A stretch of 64,000 nt of DNA, from the NCBI GenBank assembly GCA_027577595.1, contig JANBRJ010000084.1, positions 1 through 64,000 on the forward strand. The letters are read 5' to 3'. Position numbers and translations under genes: made by a program. This document shows positions 47,050 to 55,975 of this stretch, one piece after another (position 1 is the stretch's first letter; every line of letters begins with the position of its first letter). This DNA comes from Coemansia sp. RSA 487. Taxonomy: Eukaryota; Kickxellomycota; Kickxellomycetes; Kickxellales; Kickxellaceae. The notes below the pieces were generated by a model. The model was given only the letters and a program-made list of their open reading frames with translations. It was not told the origin of the DNA and ran no database searches.

Positions 47050-48469
47050 CCACCTGTAATGATACTATAGTAAATGCTAAATATGTGCAAACAATATACA
47101 CCAACTCTATTGTATCTGATTCAGAAAAAGCTGCTATTTGCCGTAAAATGAAAATTGCCAGCCGCTTTTCATTTTATTCAGCTAAATAAGCCCAAGACAA
47201 TAGTCCCTGAGTTCCAGACGCACGTATGCTTTTTGCTGCATTTCATTCTTTGGAAATGAAGCATGTGGGCACATACATTTCATTTAAATATTTGTATTTC
47301 CATGCAAGAGCAAGCGATAAGCAGAGGATAAACAATATGGAATGTTTGCCAATAAATGCAAGATTTGTGCATTGCATGTACAGCAAATGAAATAAAGGGA
47401 AAATAGACATAGCGCAAGTATGAACAGCACCAAAATCAATTGCCAGAATAGAGGAATAAGGACGACTATTCTGTTGCAAGCTATATCCCCACACATACAC
47501 ATTGAGTGATTAGATATGGCTATGTATTTTCAAACCAAAGACTTTTTTTGGTTTATTCAAGCAATAAGTGTATTTGTTATTTTCTATTTGTATAGCGAAA
47601 AAAACGACAAAACGTAATGTACCTTTTGTCGCTTCAAGCTACATTGTCAAAATTTATTGACTTTGCCATGTAATAGTATCCAATTGGAAGCATATATCAT
47701 ACGACACAAACAAACTAGTATGCACATCCAGGTTCGTTCCTGCTTTCCGCCAAAAAAAGATAATAGAATTGTGATTATGTGTTGCTTTGTTCTTCGGTTA
47801 GGTCATATGGTAGAAAGGAGAGATTCCACATTTAATTGTTCTCTCCATTTGGCGTTTGCATTTTGTTGTTGTCGTTGTTGTCATATGGACTCGCTATTCT
47901 GTCCATATACGTCTCTTTTTGTTGGACATTAGGAGGTGGGAAATAAAAAAAGTTGTCAATACAATAAGTAAAAATGGGACCAAAAACGTTGACGTATTGA
48001 GAGCATAGAGCAATGAACATTTTGCAATAACGATGAATAAATCATATAGCAGGTGCAACCAGGTTTGCGTGCAACGTCTCGTTCATGTATGGCAAGATCT
48101 TGACATTTTTCTGAATAAGAAATTAGAGCTCAATGCATGGATGCAGCAAGGTACTTTGAAGACAATTCATTTTACATGCTCTTTATTGCGGAGCGCTAAG
48201 CGTAAACAAAACAAGGCATCGGAATAGTGGATAAGAGTGGATGAATAAAGAATGAAGCTGTCTTTATCCGCCGAATAAAAAGTCATTTGATTGTCCATGT
48301 ACTGTGAAGTCCATGCTATCCTTGCTCCTTATACGGCAAATAAGGCGTTCAGACGCTATTATAGCGCACAACAGGGCTCAGAATGTAACAATGGGTTGTC
48401 ATTTTCTTGTTCTTACAAAATTGGCAAATGAGGAGACACTCGAGCAGAATATCATGAAACTGGAAAGGA
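47050..48469. other. AT-rich intergenic island, first part
   Basis: About 1.4 kb with no convincing gene, tRNA or repeat. Short frames on both strands are AT-driven and show no domain. Its right end is the promoter of micropeptide gene B. Confidence 0.5.
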
Positions 48470-48477
48470 TATAAAAA
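48470..48477 (+). promoter_or_regulatory. TATA box of micropeptide gene B
   Basis: TATAAAAA lies 156 bp upstream of the ATG. The leader between them is A/C-rich and contains no earlier ATG, so the micropeptide ATG would be the first in the mRNA. Confidence 0.6.
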
Positions 48478-48625
48478 GGCCAACAAATCTTTGAGTTTGT
48501 TCACCCATCATTCCAACTCAACCACACATCAAACATCTGCCTCTTCTTGAACAACGACAATACTGCTACCAGAAACAAAGAAATACTTGCTCCCCACAGC
48601 TATATATCACAGATCGATATCAATA

Positions 48626-48751
48626 ATGTTCACCAGCTCCGCAAACGCCTTCTGTTCTGCCAACTCGATGGCTCTCCGCCGCGACATTGACAACCGCGAT
48701 CCAAATGGAGGAATTCCTAGTGAAGAAGCACGCGAGTACGTCTTTGGCTAA
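48626..48751 (+). CDS. Micropeptide B of the 'R-D-I-D…G-G-I-x-S-E-E-A-R-E-Y' family (41 aa)
   Basis: Function unknown. It starts MFTSSANAFCSANSMAL and then RRDIDNRDPNGGIPSEEAR, ending EYVFG. The 20-residue stretch from RDID to AREY has exactly the same length as in member C (RDIDTREKTGGISTEEAREY) and member D. It is rich in Asp, Glu and Arg with no signal peptide or TM helix, and is probably cytosolic. The first ATG after a TATA box initiates it. An AATAAA-like signal follows at about 48821. It lies alone in a gene-poor island. Coding use is supported by the amino-acid conservation across four loci whose nucleotide sequences differ. Confidence 0.72.
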   Translation: MFTSSANAFCSANSMALRRDIDNRDPNGGIPSEEAREYVFG

Positions 48752-49174
48752 TATAAAGGTGCCAACTTGTCAACATTCCCAATGCTAAATTTCATTATTT
48801 TAACTCCATATGTTCATCCAATAAAGTGCACTTTTATCTATTAAATTGTCTTACCGATCGGGATAAAAATTGATTAGAAAATGTTGATCCGGATTTATTC
48901 ATGCAGAAATGTCACATGCCTCAATTTGTGTATACAAAAAAACCACAAAGGATCGGAGGTTGAAATATGAAAAGCAGAGAATAGAACAAGAGCCACTTGC
49001 CTCGGCAAACCTTTTTTACTTTGAAATGTCTTTTTCATGCAGGAATAGAGTGGCGGTACATGCATAGTTTCCCACTCTGTGTATGCGGATGTGACTCAAA
49101 GAAGCAAACAAGAAGACACATCTTTTTTATTTTTTGTTGAAAGAAAAGTAAATAAACAATAAATAAACTCCTTT
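48752..49174. other. Intergenic region between micropeptide genes B and D
   Basis: AT-rich 3' regions of two convergent tiny genes; nothing else seen. Confidence 0.5.
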
Positions 49175-49258
49175 TTAAAGCCCGTACTGCCTTGCGTCGT
49201 CGGAGGCTATCGCAGCCTGAGGGTCGCTTGTAGGATAATCTCTTTGAGGTACTGGCAT
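49175..49258 (-). CDS. Micropeptide D of the same family (27 aa, possibly longer by an upstream exon)
   Basis: Read on the minus strand: MPVPQRDYPTSDPQAAIASD, then DARQYGL and stop. From Arg-Asp to Gln-Tyr it aligns without gaps to members B and C: R-D at the left, A-A-I-A-S-D-D-A-R-Q-Y at the right, with conservative E-to-D and E-to-Q changes. No clear TATA box lies at the usual 140-156 bp, and the N-terminus is shorter, so an upstream exon may be missing; a TTTAG acceptor-like site lies 5 bp before the ATG. It is convergent with member B, about 420 bp away, which suggests a local inverted duplication followed by divergence. Confidence 0.55.
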   Translation of the reverse strand: MPVPQRDYPTSDPQAAIASDDARQYGL

Positions 49259-49792
49259 GAGTCTAAACGATCTAAAATACCAAGCGAGATACTTTATGAC
49301 TATGAACAAGGTAAATTTTGGCGTGTCCGGCTCAACACCATCAGAACACTGTTATTTTTGGGGGGGAGGGAGGTTTGCAAGATACTAGCAAGTCGTATGA
49401 AGCGTGCTTCTTTTTCTTCTTCTCCTGAATTCTCGATCGTTTTTTTTTATTTTGAGATTAATAGTATTTTGAAAACGATAAAGGTCAAGGAATAAGGAAT
49501 AAAGTGAAATGTTCCGCCATGTCTTTAGAAATCCTGTCCAATTTATATTTTTATTTTTAAGCAAAGAGAACATAGTAAAGCATCTTGAACAACAGAAATA
49601 ACAGAAATAAGATACCAACCAGTGTATAGAGGACGGTTTTGCATATTTTATTCTTTTCTTTCGTGCAAAACAAGACAAGCGCAGACACAGAGAGATGCAC
49701 ATAAATACAACGACGATTGTTTGGCCCGCAATCCGCATTACTTTTACATTTTCTTTTTTGCCATTGCCCCACAGATACTCAACGCATAACGG

Positions 49793-49951
49793 ATGTTTGT
49801 ACTAATGTGCGTTTGTTTAGAGTTTGCCGAGATAGACAAGGATGCAGCTAACAGACAACATGCACAACAGGATCACTGTTCCTACTCTCCTTGCAACCCT
49901 CATCCCAAGACGATCCAACGTTACAGCTACCGTCCAATCGACTATCCTTGA
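49793..49951 (+). CDS. Orphan 52-aa Cys/His/Tyr-rich ORF
   Basis: An ATG-initiated frame giving MFVLMCVCLEFAEIDKDAA, then a hydrophilic part with CSYSPCNPHPKT and YSYRPIDYP before the stop. Its base composition and codon variety look coding against an AT-rich background. A TTTAG just inside the frame (49815-49819) could be a splice acceptor, in which case only the part from EFAEID on is exon and the real start lies upstream. No homology recognised. Confidence 0.4.
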   Translation: MFVLMCVCLEFAEIDKDAANRQHAQQDHCSYSPCNPHPKTIQRYSYRPIDYP

Positions 49952-50676
49952 CTGATAATTACTATACTGTTTTCCTTACCAGATATAGATAAAAATTGTA
50001 TTTGTTATTATAGAAGCTGCATACGCGGATATTATGTCGACAATGAAATGTAGACGATCATTTTCTACGCAGGAAATCCCAATAACAAAACGCAAGAAGC
50101 CAAATATAAAGCTGCTACCGCATACAGGTTGCAGATATCCTGATCTGTTCACAAAACACACAATCCTTGTATGACGCGCACGAGGCGCAAAACAAAGTGT
50201 GACGAGAAAGTATATCTAACCCTAACTAAAGTTACATATACTGTAACGTTTTTTACACTAGTATCTACATAAAACAGCAAAAACAAGTAAAAAAGAAATA
50301 AAAATGACACTATATTAACTGAGAAATTCACAAAAGGTTCATACTCCAAAGGTTTATGAAATGAAAACAGTTGTTTGGGCTGTTTCATTTTTGACGACTC
50401 CAAACATCATACATGCATATGTCTCCGAGTCCAAAAAGAACAAGTGTCGCTGTTTAAAATACGATAATCCTGCATTTAATATAAGCAAGGTGTAGAATAT
50501 ATGGTGTAGAATAACATAGCATGCGCTCATGAAATCACTCACTGGCTGGCTTGTAAACAATGCCAATTAAAGGAATTATTCTAGCGTATTGGGTGAATAA
50601 AATTTTATTCGCAAAAGGATATTTGAGACACATAAAGTGGCAGCACGTCATATGAGCATTTGCAAAATAAAAACAA
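49952..50676. other. AT-rich intergenic island, last part
   Basis: No gene supported. It contains a short telomere-like piece (CTAACCCTAACTA, about 50216-50228) of only two units and the 3' end of PAN2. Confidence 0.5.
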
Positions 50677-53600
50677 TTAAGCATCTGGTGTTTTCCAAGC
50701 AAGCTTGGATCCCGACTCGTAAATCTGATCTAAAATATCCTCGATCCCGCCAATGTCGTATTCGCCATCGCCGCCCACACAGCGACGGTAACTTTCGAAA
50801 ACCTTTAGTGCTGTTTGTGCGTCCTCGACGCTCGAGTGCTCGCCCGTCTGGACATATTTTTGGTAAAAGAACCAGTACAAGAAGCGCAGTGCAATGGGTC
50901 GAATGTGCTGCGGCGACTGGAAAAGCACCATCGTGTCTCGTTGCTGCGCTGCCGGGACAACAATGTTGCATACCCGGAAATCGTGCTTGAGGCCATGTCC
51001 AATGATGATGCAGCCACTGTCAACCAGCAGCCGCAGCTTCTTGTATGCCTCCTTCATTGTTGACAGCTTGTATGGCGATGTGCCCACAGTGAGGTCACCT
51101 GCATGGATCCCAGAGTACTGCGTTGCCAGATCGGCAATCGGCCGGCTTGTCTCGACATAGTCATCTATAAAGGGCACGCTGTGGAGAGGCCCGCCGCTTG
51201 CGCGCACAACACTGAGCCGCGCAAGCGTATGGATCTCGGGCTGCAGCACCTGCTGTGTGCCATCGGAAAACACCTCCGTCTTGGCAGCCTCCAGTACAAC
51301 AAACTCTGCGTCAAACGCACACATGAATCCGCCACTTTCCACCGATTCTGCCTCTTGTCTTGTCAACGGAACCGCCTGGTTGCGGTTAGGAATATACGTT
51401 CCCGGCTGCGAGGAATTGGTGCGCCGGTTACCGACTGGGCGATCCAGAACAGATGTAGGGTGTGTTAGAATCCGCGTGCTGATTTTGTAAGGATACTGCT
51501 TGACAATGTCTGCAAGCGTGTCTGCCAGACATTGACGGTCCGCACTTGCATAGAGAGCTATGGTCGGTGCGCGCCACCAGTCACTCAGCCCAACTACGCT
51601 CTCCTCCGATACCGGCTGCACAAGGAAATCGTTGAACAGGAGCCAGCTTCCGCCGTCGTGCTTGTCAGGATTACGTACATGCACAACGAGGTGCTCGGGC
51701 CCACGTGGGGTGTCACGGATGGCTGAGACTACGGCTGACAGTTGATAGGTTGTACTGCCGTTGTTGTGTGTCACTTCCTCTGGCTTGAAGCTTTTATCAA
51801 GGGCAGAAACATGCACTTGCTGGTCCTTATTCTGACGATCCAGGTGAAGCGTGAATCCAAGTGGCAAAGTCGTCTGCCACGAGGTTGCTGCTCCTTGCTG
51901 CTCGCCAACATTTGCAGAAGACAGTCCAGGGTCACCACCAGCCAATAATGCTGCGGTTGCCCCAGAACTTGTAGTGCCTTTTGTTGGTAGCGATGGTGCC
52001 GGCTGCGGTGGCAGTGACGACGGCGCTTTCAGATCAAGCTTTGGGAAATTAATAGCCATATACCCGCCAGGCGCCTGAGTAATTCGTCTATGCGTCGAGA
52101 GGAATTGGAATTTCTTGCACTTTGCGCACCACGCCCTGGTAGTGTCACAACGCGCAAGTGACTGTTGGAGAAGCTCCAGGATATCGGTCTTTTTGCCACT
52201 ACGCATTTTATCGGCACGCCTAACAGATGCAGAGCCGCCAGCAAGCAGGGTCGCCAGACCGTTCGATCCCTGCGGCGAATCCAGATCCACAGAAAATGCA
52301 TGCGATGTTCGTACTTGCGTGTGGCTACACACTGGGCATACGGTTTTGGTTTCTTGCGGGAAACCGACAGCCTGTTCGACGAAATGCTGTTCCTTACGGC
52401 TATTAGAGAGCGACGCGCACTCACTGTTGGCTTGCTCCAGAAAGAACCGCAAGAGTCGTTGGGCTATTATTGAGTACATAGCTCCGTCTGCCAAATTCCC
52501 ATGCGCGTCTTCCAAGAGCGCTAACGCTGTAGCCTCCGACCTATCGGCCAGAATATTTAACAGCTGCACGGCCTGGCAGCTGGTACCGTTGGCCGTCTGA
52601 AGCATCCTAAATAAGAGCCCCATTTGGCAGCTCAGGCACTTGGTGGCCGAACAGTCGGTCGCGCAGTGTGACATAACAAGGGTGCGAAACTCACTCGTAA
52701 AGAACAGCATTTGCAACAGCGAGTTTGCATATGAATTGGCGATGTTTCCCTCGAGTCCACTCCACCGCGTCGAGTTGTACAAAGAAAAGTCAAAGTCCTC
52801 GACACCGAATCTCGAGTATTCGATGCGCATCCGTTGCATTTGCTTTGGGATCTTACCGCCCGAACTCATATCGACGGGGAAGCGGGTAGAACCCCCTTGT
52901 TGCTGTTGATGTAACTGCTGGTTCTGTGTACTCGGCGATCCACGGGACACATTGGTATCGATTGAGGACACACGACCCTCGTTCAAGATGCTCGATCCAG
53001 CTATGGCCGGCGGAAGCTGCTCACCCCGGTGACGCTGGACAGAGAGGAACTTTGAGCGGCCCTGGGTCAGCTCCGCATCGTCCTTAAAGGCATCCACGCC
53101 GTCTTTCCACTTGCTCCTCCACCAGGGGCCAAACGCCTGCTGGTTGCGCTTATAGTTGCGAGGGTTGGGCGCATACTCGACTGAATCGATCTTTTTAAGG
53201 TGGCCGATGATCTCGGGATCCACAAAGTTGACAGGACGGCCGACATCGTATAGAACATTGTTATCCATGCGGGACAGCAATGGTTCTTTAATTTGTGGCA
53301 TCGCAACAACCGCCAAGGAGATACGCTCATCATCGATGCTCAGCTCTGAACCACGCACATACCGCGACTGCTCATGTTGCGATGGGAGAAGATCTGGGAA
53401 CTTGCCTCGCATGCTCAGCTGCGGGTACTCTTGATCGGACCACAGGTGAAGAACCCCGTCGGTGTCGGCCACCAGGGCCGCGTTGCCAGAGGGAGACACG
53501 CAAAATGCTGATGCGTACGCATACTCGCTCAGCGCTGGTTCAATAAATACGTCCCCCAGTGCGTAGGACTCGCTGCTGTCGAGAAGACGAGTTTCTGCGT

Positions 53601-54417
53601 AGCCAGAGTCGTGACAAATCCACAGGTTATTCCCGTTTACGCACAACCTTGTTGGTGTGCCATCCTCGCAATTAATGCCGTCTAGATGTTTAGTCATGTT
53701 GCGTTTATCAAAAATCTTGACCATGCTGTCTGGGGCCATTTGGTACCCGTTCTCGGGCCCTGCCTTTGTGCCACATGCATATATGTACGTTCCCGCGGTC
53801 ACGAGATCTGTAACGGGCCCGCTGAACGCAGGAGCCGAGTAAACCAGCCCAAAGTTTGTGCGCGGGTCGCGCACCGCAAGGTACCCGCCTGTCGTGCCCG
53901 AAGTTAGCGCGTTTCTTTCTAGGTCGAGTACCACAGACGAGGACTCCAGGTTTATGCGCTTGACAACGGTGCCCCGATTCAGATCGATCAGCGAGCCAGT
54001 TCCAGCGGATGTGCACACAATCGCGTCGGTGCAGGTCGAGTAGTTGAGTGCAGCGGCAGTGAACGGGTCATTTGGGGTTGTGGTCTTGCCAAAGATCTGG
54101 CGCCCGCCAGCCGTGCGCAACTGAAACATGTCGCTAGACTGCACAAGCACCTTGTTACTTCCAAGTGGGAGCAGCTGGCTGAGCGGTGTGTGAGCACACA
54201 CAAAGCTTGTTTGCCGGTCCAGCGGCTCCGAAATGTCGTTCAGAGTGTATGTTGTCAGGCGTCCGCTGGCATCGCCTGTGTAGATTAGCTCCGAATCTGG
54301 TACAAACGCCACCGAGAGCACTGGCCACACCTCGCCTGAATCCACCAATGCATTTCCTTGGACGAGGTTCCAAGTCTGCGTGTACTCGTCCCAATTGCTG
54401 CTGCCTTCGGTTGCCAT
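50677..54417 (-). CDS. PAN2: PAN2, catalytic subunit of the PAN2-PAN3 deadenylase
   Basis: Poly(A)-specific 3' exonuclease that starts mRNA deadenylation in the cytoplasm. The 1246-aa protein has a WD40-like N-terminal propeller (about 20-330) and the PAN3-binding linker (about 340-480). A pseudo-ubiquitin-hydrolase domain begins near 550 (NSYANSLLQMLFF; no catalytic Cys) and includes a CxxC/CxxC zinc site (CPVC and CAKC). The C-terminal RNase D-type domain carries the DEDD acidic residues: FDAEFVVLE (about 1033), HGLKHDFRV and SSVEDAQTAL. Length is near the family norm. A CACGTGATTGG element lies about 132 bp upstream. Confidence 0.97.
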   Translation of the reverse strand: MATEGSSNWDEYTQTWNLVQGNALVDSGEVWPVLSVAFVPDSELIYTGDASGRLTTYTLNDISEPLDRQTSFVCAHTPLSQLLPLGSNKVLVQSSDMFQLRTAGGRQIFGKTTTPNDPFTAAALNYSTCTDAIVCTSAGTGSLIDLNRGTVVKRINLESSSVVLDLERNALTSGTTGGYLAVRDPRTNFGLVYSAPAFSGPVTDLVTAGTYIYACGTKAGPENGYQMAPDSMVKIFDKRNMTKHLDGINCEDGTPTRLCVNGNNLWICHDSGYAETRLLDSSESYALGDVFIEPALSEYAYASAFCVSPSGNAALVADTDGVLHLWSDQEYPQLSMRGKFPDLLPSQHEQSRYVRGSELSIDDERISLAVVAMPQIKEPLLSRMDNNVLYDVGRPVNFVDPEIIGHLKKIDSVEYAPNPRNYKRNQQAFGPWWRSKWKDGVDAFKDDAELTQGRSKFLSVQRHRGEQLPPAIAGSSILNEGRVSSIDTNVSRGSPSTQNQQLHQQQQGGSTRFPVDMSSGGKIPKQMQRMRIEYSRFGVEDFDFSLYNSTRWSGLEGNIANSYANSLLQMLFFTSEFRTLVMSHCATDCSATKCLSCQMGLLFRMLQTANGTSCQAVQLLNILADRSEATALALLEDAHGNLADGAMYSIIAQRLLRFFLEQANSECASLSNSRKEQHFVEQAVGFPQETKTVCPVCSHTQVRTSHAFSVDLDSPQGSNGLATLLAGGSASVRRADKMRSGKKTDILELLQQSLARCDTTRAWCAKCKKFQFLSTHRRITQAPGGYMAINFPKLDLKAPSSLPPQPAPSLPTKGTTSSGATAALLAGGDPGLSSANVGEQQGAATSWQTTLPLGFTLHLDRQNKDQQVHVSALDKSFKPEEVTHNNGSTTYQLSAVVSAIRDTPRGPEHLVVHVRNPDKHDGGSWLLFNDFLVQPVSEESVVGLSDWWRAPTIALYASADRQCLADTLADIVKQYPYKISTRILTHPTSVLDRPVGNRRTNSSQPGTYIPNRNQAVPLTRQEAESVESGGFMCAFDAEFVVLEAAKTEVFSDGTQQVLQPEIHTLARLSVVRASGGPLHSVPFIDDYVETSRPIADLATQYSGIHAGDLTVGTSPYKLSTMKEAYKKLRLLVDSGCIIIGHGLKHDFRVCNIVVPAAQQRDTMVLFQSPQHIRPIALRFLYWFFYQKYVQTGEHSSVEDAQTALKVFESYRRCVGGDGEYDIGGIEDILDQIYESGSKLAWKTPDA

Positions 54418-54548
54418 ATTACAAGTATTTTGAATTAAATAAATAAAAAAGTGGTCAATTCATTTCAGAAAGCGAGTGAAAAAGAGGATGAACGAAGCAT
54501 GCTAAAAGGGGAGAGGGCAATTAATTGCACAAGGTTTAAAGCACAGTG

Positions 54549-54559
54549 CACGTGATTGG
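54549..54559. promoter_or_regulatory. CACGTGATTGG element upstream of PAN2
   Basis: CACGTG directly joined to ATTGG (reverse CCAAT), about 132 bp upstream of the PAN2 start; it resembles the composite element in the flavodoxin-like gene promoter. Confidence 0.45.
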
Positions 54560-54739
54560 CAATTAGCAATATAAAACCTGTGGTTTACGATGATAAAGCT
54601 GTATTTATATACTGGTGAGCCAAAACACAGTGATCTGTATGCATATAGCATACAGAATATATGCCAATGTGCTCAGCACAAATCAGCTTTTGCTTGGATT
54701 GGTGTCTCAGCAAAAATACGCCGGCTAACTACATTGGTA

Positions 54740-55732
54740 TCACAGCTTTTGCGCAACCTGAACAAGCTCGTTGTAGTCGAATTTTTCCGGAGCTTGGTTG
54801 AACTTTTCGAGCAGCGCACGCTTCTCAGGGCCACCGGTGACGTAGAACTGCTGGAGCTGGAGCGCAAGGTACTGAGCATTCTGGACGTCGAGCAGCTTGC
54901 TTTTCTCTCCATCAAGCTCGCCACGCATGAGCACCAGATCATTGGAGTCGATGAGATCTGTGTAGTGGGTCAGCGTCAGGTAGGGGCGGGCGTTGACTGT
55001 GTTTGTTTTGTACTCGAGCAGCGATGTAAAGTACACTTGGTGGTAATTGAACTGCAAAAAGAAGAACTCGATGCCCTGGTCGCGGGGCAGCGGCAAGATA
55101 AACAGCGGGTTTTTGCGCGCAACTGCAAGCAGTTGGCGGTACGTGTGTGCCGGGATCGCTGCCGAAATACAGTCCTTTGTTGCATGGAATGTGGTCCAGA
55201 TCTCGCCTATCTCTGCCGCACTCTTGCCATGCAGCTTATCCAACCGCACGATCTGATCCAGCGCTTTTACAGTTGGCGGCAGATTGTTGGCACTCGCGGT
55301 TGAGCTGCGATCTAACACACGCTGTGCATTCGACGACACCGGCTTAGACGGTTTGGGACGACTAGTGGGCGTATGAGGCGTTTCTTTATTCTTGCTCTGC
55401 ACTGTTGCTGCAGCGTCGACTCTATGCTCCTGCTCTTTGATCTTCTGCTTCAGCTCGTCAATCGTGTCCACGCCCTTCTCGCGCGCGCGCTTCAGCAGCT
55501 TTTCCCGGTACTTTTCCTCGTAGTTGGGGACGTTGGACAAGTACTTTGCCCCTCTCTGCATGGTATTTGGCGAGGTGTTAAGCAAAAACCCGCTGGGCTT
55601 GCCAAAAAACAATGGTGCATGGCTTGCCTGTCGGCTTGCAACCCACTTCGTGGTACCAGAATTGGCGGCACAGTTCGTCGACAACGCCTGTCTTATGAGC
55701 GCAGATCCTCTATTGTACAAACTGACGGTCAT
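54740..55732 (-). CDS. ATP11: Atp11/ATPAF1, F1-ATP synthase assembly factor
   Basis: Mitochondrial chaperone that binds F1 beta subunits before assembly. The 330-aa product (start MTVSLYNRG; an upstream ATG would add 28 leader-like residues) begins with a basic presequence. It has the conserved KYREKLLKRAREKGVDTIDE helix at about 75-95 and a polar linker. The Atp11 core (about 165-325) shows ARPYLTLTHYTDLIDSNDLV and LVLMRGELD, and the C-terminus ends NYNELVQVAQKL-like (FDYNELVQVAQKL). Size agrees with yeast Atp11 (318 aa). Confidence 0.93.
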   Translation of the reverse strand: MTVSLYNRGSALIRQALSTNCAANSGTTKWVASRQASHAPLFFGKPSGFLLNTSPNTMQRGAKYLSNVPNYEEKYREKLLKRAREKGVDTIDELKQKIKEQEHRVDAAATVQSKNKETPHTPTSRPKPSKPVSSNAQRVLDRSSTASANNLPPTVKALDQIVRLDKLHGKSAAEIGEIWTTFHATKDCISAAIPAHTYRQLLAVARKNPLFILPLPRDQGIEFFFLQFNYHQVYFTSLLEYKTNTVNARPYLTLTHYTDLIDSNDLVLMRGELDGEKSKLLDVQNAQYLALQLQQFYVTGGPEKRALLEKFNQAPEKFDYNELVQVAQKL

Positions 55733-55975
55733 TATAACTTGAATTTCAATTCTGATTAAGGCAGAGATAAAAATAAAGAAATTGCGTTTTAAACTTTTCT
55801 CCAGCAAATTTCGCAATACTGCTTTTTATTTTATCAGCATCACATTGAGCGACTGTAAAAGCGACTCGAGCCGATTCGCCCCCTTTCCTTTCACAAAAAA
55901 AAAAGCAAAAAATAAAATAAAATTTCTTTCACATTTGCTTATTTTTACCACTATAATACAAATTGAAAGTTCATT

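Noticed and set aside
47050-48625. Search for snoRNA or tRNA genes in the gene-poor island
   Set aside because: Isolated TGATGA-like and CTGA-like strings occur, but without paired boxes, terminal stems or guide complementarity; no A/B-box pair found.
49244-49495. 83-codon plus-strand frame next to micropeptide D
   Set aside because: Rich in Phe/Ser from T runs; it overlaps the better supported minus-strand micropeptide and has no recognisable feature.
50216-50228. Telomere-like CTAACCCTAACTA
   Set aside because: Only two units; too short to claim an interstitial telomere or a chromosome end.
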